Origin: CAZTAR01 sp043813895 | GTDB lineage: Bacteria > Planctomycetota > Phycisphaerae > UBA1845 > UTPLA1 | Assembly (NCBI GenBank): GCA_043813895.1 | Contig: JBDRKQ010000024.1 | Coordinates: 1 to 21,603, forward strand | Length of the DNA stretch: 21,603 bases | Reading direction: 5' to 3' | Shown: one piece after another, positions 15,181 through 21,603 of the stretch | Position numbering within the stretch: the stretch's first letter is position 1 | Layout of the letters: every line of letters begins with the position of its first letter | The notes under the pieces: model-generated | Told to the model about the DNA's origin: nothing | Database searches by the model: none | The model's input: the letters and a program-made list of their open reading frames with translations, nothing else | Translations under genes and position numbers: made by a program

Positions 15181-16407
15181 TCAAGGCGCTGTGTCGGTAC
15201 GTTGACCGTCCGTCTTTTCACACGTCAGCTCGCCGGCCAGGACCGGCACCGAAATTCGCACGAAGATCGTGTAGAGCAGCGCGCCGAACGCCCAAATCCC
15301 GAGACACACGAGCACCTCGTGAAGCGTCGGCGTGTATTCCACAATCTCGCCCAGCGGCGTTGGCACAAAGGCCGGCACGATCAGGCCCATCCCCTTCTCG
15401 ATCCAGATGCCGAGGACCGCGAGTATGCAGGCGATGTTGAGCGTCCCCATGGCCCGCGACTTCGGCAACACGAACAACAATGTCGCCACCACGTTGAACG
15501 CGATGGCGGTCCAAATCCACGGCACCAGGGCGCTGTGGCCGTGCAAACCGACATACAAGTACCGGGCAGACGCTGAGTGCGTCGAATCCGTGTAGAACTC
15601 CGTGAACACCTCGCAGCCCAGCAGGAAGAAGTTGATGATCATCGCCACCTGGACGATGCGCCGCAGCGTCAGCAATGCGTCGTCGCTTACCTTGTGCGTT
15701 GTGTATCGCCGGACAACCTGGAGTGTGAGGATGATAAGCGCCGGGCCCGCCGCGAACGCGCTCGCCAAGAAACGCGGCGCGATGATCGCCGAGTTCCAGA
15801 AGGGTCGTCCTCCCAAGCCCACGTACAGAAAGGCCGTCACGGTGTGGATGCTCACGGCCCAGACAATGGCGATAAAGACGAACGGGATGTAGAACGCCTT
15901 GGAGGGCTCCCGTTTGCAATACGCGCAGTAGATCAGGTAGCCACAGATGTGCAGGTTCAACAGTAGATAACCTCCGAGCGCGATGACGTCCCATGTCAGC
16001 ATCGAGATCGGGAAATTGAATCGTTGGAGCATGTGCAGGAACCGGTCGGGCCGCCCCAGATCAGCCGTCACGAACATCAAACACATGACGATCACGGCCA
16101 CCGCCAGCAGTTCGCCGAAGATCACCACATCGTGCAGGTGTAGATTCCGGTATATGTACACCGGGATCACCAACATCGCCGCCGCCGCCGCGAGGCCGAC
16201 GAGGTATGTGAAGTTCGCGATGTAGAGACCCCACGAGACATGGTCAGTCATTCCTGTCGTCACGAGGCCGTTGACCAACTGCTGGCAGTACGCGTAAAGC
16301 CCCAACAGCGACACGACCGTCAGCAGCAGCATCCAGGTGTGATAGCGCCATCCCCCCACGAAGCTGGTCCGCGCGCACTGCCAAAGGAACGAGAGGTATC
16401 GGCTCAC
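15181..16407 (-). CDS. NrfD-family quinol-interacting membrane subunit
   Basis: This 408-residue integral inner-membrane protein has about ten helices. It exchanges electrons between the quinone pool and its Fe-S partner. Family features are SWGLYIANFTYLVGLAAAAAM (NrfD helix 2), VTADLGRPDRFLHM (the conserved GRPxR after helix 4), SMLTWDV and WALSIHT-like VSIHTVTAFLYVGLGGRPFW. The RxLxSAF segment APRFLASAFAAGPAL and late helix pair (GIWIEKGMGLIVPAFVPTPLGEIVEYTPT) are typical of DsrP/HmcC/PsrC-type members. It starts at a GTG overlapping the Fe-S gene stop (GTGA, 4 nt), so the two are coupled. The direction (quinol oxidation) is inferred from the periplasmic octaheme acceptor encoded next. Confidence 0.93.
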   Translation of the reverse strand: MSRYLSFLWQCARTSFVGGWRYHTWMLLLTVVSLLGLYAYCQQLVNGLVTTGMTDHVSWGLYIANFTYLVGLAAAAAMLVIPVYIYRNLHLHDVVIFGELLAVAVIVMCLMFVTADLGRPDRFLHMLQRFNFPISMLTWDVIALGGYLLLNLHICGYLIYCAYCKREPSKAFYIPFVFIAIVWAVSIHTVTAFLYVGLGGRPFWNSAIIAPRFLASAFAAGPALIILTLQVVRRYTTHKVSDDALLTLRRIVQVAMIINFFLLGCEVFTEFYTDSTHSASARYLYVGLHGHSALVPWIWTAIAFNVVATLLFVLPKSRAMGTLNIACILAVLGIWIEKGMGLIVPAFVPTPLGEIVEYTPTLHEVLVCLGIWAFGALLYTIFVRISVPVLAGELTCEKTDGQRTDTAP

Positions 16408-17429
16408 GCGTCACCTCCCGGCGTCGCCGGCGCGATCGGCTCGTGATAGCGGCTGCCTCGCTCGTCGAAGTAGTAGAAGAAACGCGGCAGCGTCCGCACG
16501 TCCTCCTTAAGCACGAACACGCGCTTGTGCTTCAGGATGTACGAAACCTCGCTTTCGGGATCCAGCACGTTGCCGAACTTGCGAGAGCCGGTCGGACACA
16601 CCTCCACACACGCAGGCATCCGGCCTCGCCGGGTGCGCTGAAGACAGAACGTACATTTCTCCATCACGCCCTTCGGCCGCGGGCGGTTGGACAGGTACGC
16701 CATGTTCGGATTGAGCGATTCCTTCGGCACATGCGGCTGGGTGAAGTTGAACCGCCGCGCCCAATACGGGCAGGCGGCCTCACAGTATCGGCAGCCGATG
16801 CACCAGTCGTAGTCGATCACCGTGAGCCCGTCCGGCTCTTGCCACGTTGCCTCGACGGGGCACACTTTCACACATGGCGGGTTCGCGCACTGATGGCACT
16901 GCACCGGCATGTAATAACTGTCATCCTCGGGCACCTGGGCGGGATCGTAGTAGTGATCTGACGTCTCCACGTCAATACTACCCTTCTCCATCCGGAGGAC
17001 GCGGATGTATTGAATCTCCGGGCTGCGAGATTGGTTGTTCTCCTCCACGCACGCGAAGACGCACTTGCGACACCCGATGCACCGGCTGAGGTTCAGGGCA
17101 TAGACGTACTCGACGCCGTCCATGGGCGGCGGGTCATCCACCTTCGCATCCACGCCGAATCGCCGGCTGACATCGCGCGTGATCCGCTCGATAACCGCCT
17201 GCTTCTCTTCCGGCGTCATCTCCTTGTAGTGTTTCTGGAAGAGCTTCTCGACAGTCGGCAGGTCGTCTCTCGACATGTGGCGAAGCGGAGAAAGCGCGGC
17301 TGCCAGTCCGGCAGCCCCTGCAACCACGGCGGCCCCCTTGCCGATGAAGCCACGCCGCGTAACGCCTGGACCCGATCCTGATTTCGGAGGTCCGCCCGAA
17401 TCGTCAGGCCCTGTCGCGTGTGAACTCAT
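16404..17429 (-). CDS. Tat-exported ferredoxin-like Fe-S subunit (DsrO/HybA/NrfC type)
   Basis: This 341-residue protein has a twin-arginine signal (TRRGFIGKGA, residues 24-33, then an Ala-rich segment to about 50), so it acts on the periplasmic side with the NrfD subunit. Sixteen cysteines fit four [4Fe-4S] clusters: C117/120/123/127 (CIGCRKCVFAC), C178/181/186/190 (CHQCANPPCVKVC), C210/213/216/220 (CIGCRYCEAAC) and C259/262/274/278. It would wire quinol oxidation at NrfD to the tetraheme and octaheme cytochromes. Residues 55-100 form an extra helical region before the clusters. Its start codon shares one base with the tetraheme gene stop and its end overlaps the NrfD start, so all three are translationally linked. 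Confidence 0.94.
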   Translation of the reverse strand: MSSHATGPDDSGGPPKSGSGPGVTRRGFIGKGAAVVAGAAGLAAALSPLRHMSRDDLPTVEKLFQKHYKEMTPEEKQAVIERITRDVSRRFGVDAKVDDPPPMDGVEYVYALNLSRCIGCRKCVFACVEENNQSRSPEIQYIRVLRMEKGSIDVETSDHYYDPAQVPEDDSYYMPVQCHQCANPPCVKVCPVEATWQEPDGLTVIDYDWCIGCRYCEAACPYWARRFNFTQPHVPKESLNPNMAYLSNRPRPKGVMEKCTFCLQRTRRGRMPACVEVCPTGSRKFGNVLDPESEVSYILKHKRVFVLKEDVRTLPRFFYYFDERGSRYHEPIAPATPGGDA

Positions 17430-18115
17430 CAGGTCGCCTCCCCGGTTCCACGGTCGCGGATTCGTAGCGGGTCTGCCATCCCCTCGTCGCCCGCCGGCCT
17501 GCTCGGCTCACCCATCCGCAACGTGCGCGGCGGCGGGGCGGGTCGCATCGGAGGAAACGGAGGCTGGTGCGGATCGTGGCACTCGACACACTTCCGCCGT
17601 TCCTGCACGCCTAAACTCTCATCCCAATACCCGTTCGTGCGGCCGTGAACGCCGTGCTGCCAGTCCCGATAGACAAGCCCGTGACACCTGGCGCAGAGCA
17701 ACTGCGGACTGTCGTATGGGATCGACCGGCCGTAGTCATCCACGAAGGTGTTGCGATCTGTCAGATGATGACAATTCAAGCACCGCGTGTTCATGCCGTG
17801 CTTCAAGACGATGTTGGTGTGCTGCGTTAGCGTTCGCGTCGTCTCCGGCGGTGACGGGAACAGGTCGTGGCAGTCGCCGCAGCGATAGGTGTAGCCCGCG
17901 TGTTGAATCTCCGGCGAGAATCCGGGCTGGCGGATGGGAGTAGGGTCGGTCGCCCACGCCGGCGCCACGGTCGCCGCCGGGACAGGGCTCTCGAACGGCC
18001 ACGGGTCCGTCCATATAATCCAGGCCACGAGAATCAGGACGATCGCGACCAACCACGCCCTCCCAGGACTCCTCCGACCCGAGAACCCCGGCGGAGCGAT
18101 TCCAGGCGTGCTCAC
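17429..18115 (-). CDS. Membrane-anchored tetraheme cytochrome c
   Basis: The protein has 228 residues and begins at a GTG with AAGGAG 7 nt upstream. One N-terminal helix (about 20-36, WLVAIVLILVAWIIW) anchors it with the cytochrome domain outside. Four CxxCH sites lie at C79, C112, C141 and C176 (CGDCH, CLNCH, CARCH, CVECH). His residues at QHTNIVLKHG (about 99-106), the HH of CLNCHH and WQHGVHG (152-158) could be distal ligands for bis-His hemes. CVECHDPHQPPFPPM is typical of small multiheme proteins encoded with NrfD/Fe-S genes. It is not NapC/NrfH: the anchor is followed by a ~40-residue linker and the spacing differs. The C-terminus is Pro/Arg-rich and lacks structure. It is first in the operon, directly behind an Fnr-type box, and would pass electrons to the octaheme enzyme. 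Confidence 0.9.
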   Translation of the reverse strand: MSTPGIAPPGFSGRRSPGRAWLVAIVLILVAWIIWTDPWPFESPVPAATVAPAWATDPTPIRQPGFSPEIQHAGYTYRCGDCHDLFPSPPETTRTLTQHTNIVLKHGMNTRCLNCHHLTDRNTFVDDYGRSIPYDSPQLLCARCHGLVYRDWQHGVHGRTNGYWDESLGVQERRKCVECHDPHQPPFPPMRPAPPPRTLRMGEPSRPAGDEGMADPLRIRDRGTGEAT

Positions 18116-18162
18116 TTGAAGACTCCTTCCCTCGACAAAAGCCGATTCGAAACGAGCGTCAG

Positions 18163-18168
18163 AGTATC
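18163..18168 (-). promoter_or_regulatory. Possible -10 element of the cytochrome operon
   Basis: The minus-strand reading is GATACT, four of six matches to TATAAT. A start site about 7-9 nt downstream would place the Fnr-type box centre (18195.5) near -40, the usual class II activation position. This is an inference from spacing only. Confidence 0.4.
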
Positions 18169-18187
18169 AGAAAGGTGGACTCGGCAA

Positions 18188-18203
18188 CTTGATCTAAATC
18201 AAG
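18188..18203 (-). promoter_or_regulatory. Fnr/DNR-type operator upstream of the cytochrome operon
   Basis: The palindrome CTTGATCTAAATCAAG is an exact TTGAT-N4-ATCAA Fnr consensus with one extra matching base at each side. It lies 73 nt upstream of the tetraheme cytochrome start. The Crp/Fnr-family regulator encoded at 20903-21601 keeps the E-S-R recognition residues that read TTGA half-sites, so it is the likely ligand. Anaerobic or NO-dependent activation is inferred. Confidence 0.85.
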
Positions 18204-18287
18204 TCAGCCGATTATCTCATTAGAGCACAATACGTGGCCCTCGACTTGTCAAGCCTGAACTTGTCGCTGTTTCGGGCACGGTCGGGG

Positions 18288-18313
18288 AGCCGCGGACTTC
18301 AGTCCGCGCGGCT
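18288..18313 (-). terminator. Hairpin downstream of hcp
   Basis: CGCGGACT (18291-18298) pairs with AGTCCGCG (18301-18308) across a TC loop; AGC/GCT extend the stem past a 2-nt bulge. It lies in the 369-bp gap between the hcp stop and the cytochrome operon start and may end hcp transcription. No U tract is present. The rest of that gap holds the Fnr-type box and no gene. Confidence 0.5.
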
Positions 18314-18484
18314 GTCCTCGACCCGAAGGCATTCACATCTTCGGAGGCCCACGACTCTTCTGCCCAGGGATAACCTGGAAAACCGTCGGGCTTCGGACCC
18401 GCTCGCTCACACTCGGGGCTCGGACAGACACCCCCACAGGGTCAGGCGCTGCGTTCTTCTGCAAGCCGCTCTGACCGGACCCCC

Positions 18485-19789
18485 TCATCCGGCCAACGCA
18501 GCCTTCAGGTCAGCCATCGGGTCGCGGTCGGTCAGCTTCAGGTCGTACTTGTCCTGCAGAATCTTGAACACGGCTGGGGAGACAAACGCCGGAGCCGCCG
18601 GGCCGATTCGAATCCCCTTCACATCCAGGGCCAGCAGCGTCAGCAGCACAGCCACCGCCTTCTGCTCGAACCACGACAACACGATCGTCAGCGGCAGATC
18701 GTTCACGCCGCAGTCAAACGCCTTCGCCAGCGCGACCGCAACCTGGATAGCGCCGTACGAATCGTTGCACTGCCCCATGTCCAGCAATCGCGGAACCGGC
18801 CCCACGCCGTCGAGTTCGATCGTGCCGAAATCGTTGTCTCGAATCCGGTACTTTCCACAGCCCAGCGTCAAGACGATCGAGTCCTTCGGCGTGTTCGCGG
18901 CGAACTGGCTGAAGTAGTTCCGTCCGGGCTCTGACCCGTCACACCCGCCGATCAGGAAGAAATGCTTCAACTTGCCGGCCTTCACCGCGCCCACGATCTT
19001 GTCGGCCAGGCTCAGGATCACCGAATGGTGGAACCCGATCGTGCTCTCTTTCACCGGCTTGTCCGGCAGCGGCTTGCACGCTTTCGCACAGGCGATCACC
19101 TGCGAGAAGTCGTTCGTCGTTAACCGCTTGCCGCCCGGCACCGCCGTCACGCGCGTCGTGAACAACCGGTCCTTGTACGCATCCTTCGGGATCAGCACGC
19201 AGTTTGTCGTCGCCAGCACGGGCCCGGTGAACGCGGCGAACTCGGTCTTCTGCTTCTGCCACGCGTCGCCGTAGTGGCCGACCAGGTGGTCGTACTTGCG
19301 CAGCTCCGGGTACATGTGCGCCGGCATCATCTCGCCGTGCGTGTACACGTTGATGCCCGTGCCCACTGTCTGCTTCAGCAAGTCGTCAAGATCGACCATG
19401 TCGTGACCGGTCACGAGGATACCCGGTCCGGCCTTGGTGCCTTCGAACAGGGTCGTGGGGGACGGCGAGCCAAACCGCTTTACATGCCCCGCGTCGAGCA
19501 TCTGCATCACGCGGAGGTTCTGCCGCCCGCACTCCAACACCAACTCGAAGAGACTCGCCATGTCAAAGTTGACGTTGGTGACGGTGGCGAACAACGCTTC
19601 CTCGACAAACGCGTCCACGTTTTCGTCTACCATCCCGAGACGCCGCGCGTGGTGCGCGTAGGCGGCCATCCCCTTGAGCCCGTACAACAGGATTTCCTGC
19701 AAAGACTGCATGTCGGGGTCTTTCCCGCACACGCCGGTATCCACGCAAGCAGTCCCGTGCGCCGTTTGCTCACACTGATTACAAAACAT
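18485..19789 (-). CDS. hcp: Hybrid cluster protein (hydroxylamine reductase), short form
   Basis: Hcp is a cytoplasmic Fe-S protein that reduces hydroxylamine to ammonia in vitro and NO to N2O in enteric bacteria. The N-terminal cubane motif is C3-x2-C6-x8-C15-x5-C21 (CNQCEQTAHGTAC, then GVC). All hybrid-cluster ligands are visible: His129 (VTGHDMVD), Glu153 (THGEMMP), Cys197 (TTNCVLIP), Cys283 (IGGCDGSEPGR, the persulfide site), Cys311 (LGCGKYR), Cys341 (MGQCNDSYGA), and Glu375 with Lys377 (SWFEQKAV). At 434 residues it lacks about 110 residues of the usual ~550; the missing part is in the N-terminal helical region, as in class III Hcp proteins. The ATG at 19789 has AAGGAG 9 nt upstream. The ferredoxin-like gene lies 168 bp upstream on the same strand with a 27-bp inverted repeat between. 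No Fnr-type box sits directly before hcp, so it may depend on the box at 20854. Confidence 0.96.
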   Translation of the reverse strand: MFCNQCEQTAHGTACVDTGVCGKDPDMQSLQEILLYGLKGMAAYAHHARRLGMVDENVDAFVEEALFATVTNVNFDMASLFELVLECGRQNLRVMQMLDAGHVKRFGSPSPTTLFEGTKAGPGILVTGHDMVDLDDLLKQTVGTGINVYTHGEMMPAHMYPELRKYDHLVGHYGDAWQKQKTEFAAFTGPVLATTNCVLIPKDAYKDRLFTTRVTAVPGGKRLTTNDFSQVIACAKACKPLPDKPVKESTIGFHHSVILSLADKIVGAVKAGKLKHFFLIGGCDGSEPGRNYFSQFAANTPKDSIVLTLGCGKYRIRDNDFGTIELDGVGPVPRLLDMGQCNDSYGAIQVAVALAKAFDCGVNDLPLTIVLSWFEQKAVAVLLTLLALDVKGIRIGPAAPAFVSPAVFKILQDKYDLKLTDRDPMADLKAALAG

Positions 19790-19868
19790 TTCGTTTAGCT
19801 CCTTACAGTTGGGCTCTCCGAGAAGAGCCGGCCTGACTCATTGCACCGTTTCACGGCGTCGCCATCGC

Positions 19869-19948
19869 GTAGCGTCGGCCCCCCGTGGCCGACGTTGAAT
19901 GTTGAGCGGTTCATTTTTTTCACGTCGGCCACGGGGGGCCGACGCTAC
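19869..19948. repeat. Perfect 27-bp inverted repeat between the ferredoxin-like gene and hcp
   Basis: The left arm 19869-19895 (begins GTAGCGTCGG, ends GGCCGACGT) and right arm 19922-19948 are exact reverse complements around a 26-nt AT-richer loop with a seven-T run. It starts 10 nt after the ferredoxin-like stop codon, so it may terminate or attenuate transcription before hcp. The arm length and exactness suggest an interspersed mobile-type palindrome; a related GTAGCGGCCGAC hairpin lies at 15145-15171. Confidence 0.9.
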
Positions 19949-19957
19949 ACCGCGCTA

Positions 19958-20764
19958 TCACGCGTCGCGCCGCCTTCTCTCGAGGATTTGGCCCTTCACA
20001 CCAACCAACACCTCATACACCGGGACATCACTCTCCGCAAGCCGGCGCGCGTCCAGCACCATTCGCAGTAAGCCACCGCAGCAAGGGACCTCCATCAGCG
20101 CTACCGTGATGTCCCGGGGCGTATTCTCACGGAGAATCTCCGCGAGCTTCTCGACGTAACCTCGCGGATCGTCCAGCTTCGGACAGGCGATCGCCACCGG
20201 CCGCCCCAGCAACAAGTCGGAGTGAAACCCTGCGTACGCCACCGGTACACAATCCGCCGCCACGAGCAACCGCGCCCCGCGGAGGATCGGCGCCGTGGAA
20301 GACAGCAACCGCAGTTGAACGGGCCAATGCGTCAATGCCGATGCCGGCACGGCCGGTTGCGAACTCCCGCCAGTCGGGCCCGTGTCTTCACAGGTCGCCG
20401 TGGCGGAGAACTGCGCGAACTTGCTGCCGGGACAACCGCCCCCTCCGCCCCTGCTCATCAGCGAGCAGGGCGCCGGCGCCTGCGGCGCCGGGTGCTGTTT
20501 TTCATCGGGAGCCGCTGGCGGCCCTTCGCTTTGCAGGTGGGCGCGAACGGCCTTCTCGTCGAAGGCGGTAACCTCGCGGCGTTCCACCTGGATCGCTCCT
20601 TGCGGGCAGTGGCCCAGGCAATCGCCCAAGCCGTCGCACAACCGGTCCGACACCAGCCGTGCTTTCCCGTCCACGATCTGCAACGCCCCCTCGTGACAGG
20701 AGGGGATGCACTCCCCGCAGCCGTCGCACAATTCCTCGTCAATCGTTACGATCTCACGCAACAT
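19958..20764 (-). CDS. 4Fe-4S ferredoxin-like protein with C-terminal extension (hcp-associated type)
   Basis: The protein is 268 residues from the ATG at 20764, which has GGAGG 7 nt upstream; the frame is open 42 codons further but without family similarity. Residues 1-60 are a dicluster ferredoxin domain. The first site is complete (C13, C16, C19, C23: CDGCGECIPSC). The second is CDGLGDCLGHCP with C43, C49 and C53 but Leu46 in place of the second Cys, which favours a [3Fe-4S] or absent cluster. A Pro/Gly-rich linker (about 75-130, with CSLMSRGGGGGCPG) leads to an α/β domain (about 140-265) containing LLVAADCVPVAYAGFH and MEVPCCGGLLRMV. Similar proteins (sometimes called frdX) are often encoded beside hcp. 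It may donate electrons to Hcp; this is inferred from context. Confidence 0.8.
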   Translation of the reverse strand: MLREIVTIDEELCDGCGECIPSCHEGALQIVDGKARLVSDRLCDGLGDCLGHCPQGAIQVERREVTAFDEKAVRAHLQSEGPPAAPDEKQHPAPQAPAPCSLMSRGGGGGCPGSKFAQFSATATCEDTGPTGGSSQPAVPASALTHWPVQLRLLSSTAPILRGARLLVAADCVPVAYAGFHSDLLLGRPVAIACPKLDDPRGYVEKLAEILRENTPRDITVALMEVPCCGGLLRMVLDARRLAESDVPVYEVLVGVKGQILERRRRDA

Positions 20765-20853
20765 TGCTCGGCCTCCGGACCGCTCGTGGGTGTGGACTCG
20801 CCGGACCTCCCTGTCCGCCCGACTATAGTCTCGGGCAAACGCCCCGGCAGCAC

Positions 20854-20869
20854 CTTGACCTGGGTCAAG
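20854..20869. promoter_or_regulatory. Fnr/HcpR-type operator in the divergent regulator/ferredoxin promoter
   Basis: CTTGACCTGGGTCAAG is a perfect palindrome, TTGAC-N4-GTCAA. It lies 33 nt before the regulator start (plus strand) and 89 nt before the ferredoxin-like start (minus strand). The position near the regulator start suggests autoregulation, and the longer distance on the other side suits activation of the ferredoxin-hcp genes. HcpR-type sites reported for hcp genes share TTGA...TCAA half-sites. Confidence 0.85.
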
Positions 20870-20902
20870 CGACGGCGGTTTTAATGCCAAGGGCTCCCGC
20901 AG

Positions 20903-21601
20903 ATGCAGTCAGCGATACGAACAATCCTGCAGCAGTGTCCGCTATTCAAGAAACTAACGGACGCCTCGCTCGATCTCCTGTGTTCACACGCCAGGATTGT
21001 CCGTTTCAAAAAGGGCACACTTATCTTTCGCCAAGGCGACGACTGTCCCGGGCTGTACTGCGTCGCACATGGCGGCGTCCGTGTGTACAAGATCGCTCCC
21101 AACGGCAAGGAGCACGTCCTCCACTTCGTCGAGCCGGGCGGGACGTTCGCGGAGGTGGCGGCCGTGTGCCAATTTGACTGTCCGGCCTTCGCCGCGGCGA
21201 TCGAGGATACGGAGTGTGTTCTACTGCCCGCGGATCATTTCCGAAACCTGCTCCAGACGAACCACGAACTCTGCTTCGAGTTCGTTTCCGGGATGGGCTA
21301 CTGGGTGCGGCAACTGGTCTCACTTCTCGAAGATATTGTGCTCCGCGATGCCGTCGGACGCGTGGCCGGTTATCTCCTCCGTTCCGGCAAGAGCGAGGGG
21401 GCAAACAGCTTCACACTCCCCATCATGAAGAAGGACCTGGCCAGCCATCTCAACCTGACCAGCGAAACTCTCTCCCGCACACTCCGCCGACTCGTTGACA
21501 CAGGCCTGATCGAACTGCCGGACCACCAGCAAGTCCGCCTCCGCAACCTCGACGCCCTACGCGACATCGCCGACGGCCTGCTTCCCAGCGAATTCGCATG
21601 A
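20903..21601 (+). CDS. Crp/Fnr-family transcriptional regulator, HcpR/DNR-like
   Basis: This 232-residue regulator is complete within the window (TGA at 21599-21601). An N-terminal cyclic-nucleotide-binding-type β-barrel (about 12-125: VRFKKGTLIFRQGD, GLYCVAHGGVRVYK, the GGTFAEVAAV turn) is followed by a long dimer helix (about 127-150) and a winged helix (about 152-225). The recognition helix LTSETLSRTL (185-194) keeps Glu188, Ser191 and Arg192, the Fnr-type triad that reads TTGA. The N-terminus lacks the four-Cys cluster motif of Fnr, so an O2-labile [4Fe-4S] sensor is unlikely. Heme- or NO-sensing as in DNR/HcpR is inferred. ATG 20903 has AAGGG 9 nt upstream. It is divergent from the ferredoxin-like gene over a perfect palindrome and is the likely regulator of this whole island. 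Confidence 0.88.
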   Translation: MQSAIRTILQQCPLFKKLTDASLDLLCSHARIVRFKKGTLIFRQGDDCPGLYCVAHGGVRVYKIAPNGKEHVLHFVEPGGTFAEVAAVCQFDCPAFAAAIEDTECVLLPADHFRNLLQTNHELCFEFVSGMGYWVRQLVSLLEDIVLRDAVGRVAGYLLRSGKSEGANSFTLPIMKKDLASHLNLTSETLSRTLRRLVDTGLIELPDHQQVRLRNLDALRDIADGLLPSEFA

Positions 21602-21603
21602 CG

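Noticed and set aside
17429..18115. NapC/NrfH-type quinol dehydrogenase identity for the tetraheme cytochrome
   Set aside because: Heme spacing and the linker after the anchor differ from NapC/NrfH, and quinol contact is more likely through the adjacent NrfD.
13616..21601. Anammox or nitrification locus
   Set aside because: No hydrazine synthase, ammonia monooxygenase or c554/cM552 genes are present, and hcp with an Fnr-type regulator suits reduction better.

Overview
The window is about 21.6 kb of high-GC bacterial DNA. Several traits point to an uncultured member of the Planctomycetota, although no rRNA or other phylogenetic marker is present: a small zinc-ribbon/membrane protein, a type ISP restriction-modification gene, a DUF2203 protein, loosely packed genes, and many short palindromic repeats between genes. 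The assignment is an inference.

Left part (1-5700). The 3' end of a type ISP restriction-modification gene (+) converges on dprA (-), with a repeat-rich spacer between them. A palindromic mosaic in that spacer runs into the dprA stop. A DUF2203 gene, a zinc-ribbon membrane protein, a doubtful small exported protein and an MgtC/SapB membrane protein follow, all on the minus strand and separated by long non-coding gaps.

Middle part (5900-13600). Plus-strand genes encode a UDP-N-acetylglucosamine 6-dehydrogenase-like enzyme, an HSDR_N-DUF5655 protein, an ABC-2 exporter pair (ATPase and permease with a 4-nt overlap) and two polytopic membrane proteins. A complete tRNA-Ser(GGA) follows. Just beyond it lies a C-terminal remnant of a CusA-type heavy-metal RND pump.

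Right part (13600-21601). This looks like a self-contained nitrogen-oxide reduction island. A tight minus-strand operon encodes, in transcription order, a membrane-anchored tetraheme cytochrome c, a Tat-exported four-cluster Fe-S protein, an NrfD-type quinol-interacting membrane subunit, and a secreted octaheme cytochrome of the hydroxylamine oxidoreductase (HAO) family. Upstream of it are a short hybrid cluster protein (Hcp, hydroxylamine reductase / NO reductase) with all hybrid-cluster ligands and a ferredoxin-like protein of the type often linked to hcp. Divergent from these is a Crp/Fnr-family regulator resembling HcpR/DNR. Two near-perfect Fnr-type palindromes lie upstream of the cytochrome operon and in the regulator/ferredoxin divergent region. 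The simplest reading is that electrons pass from the quinol pool through NrfD, Fe-S and tetraheme cytochrome to the octaheme enzyme, which reduces nitrite or NO to hydroxylamine (or ammonia), while cytoplasmic Hcp removes hydroxylamine or NO. The regulator would switch both on. This is like the proposed reverse hydroxylamine module of Epsilonproteobacteria (HAO plus Hcp), but with a different, NrfD-based electron supply. The catalytic direction of the octaheme enzyme cannot be settled from this sequence alone.
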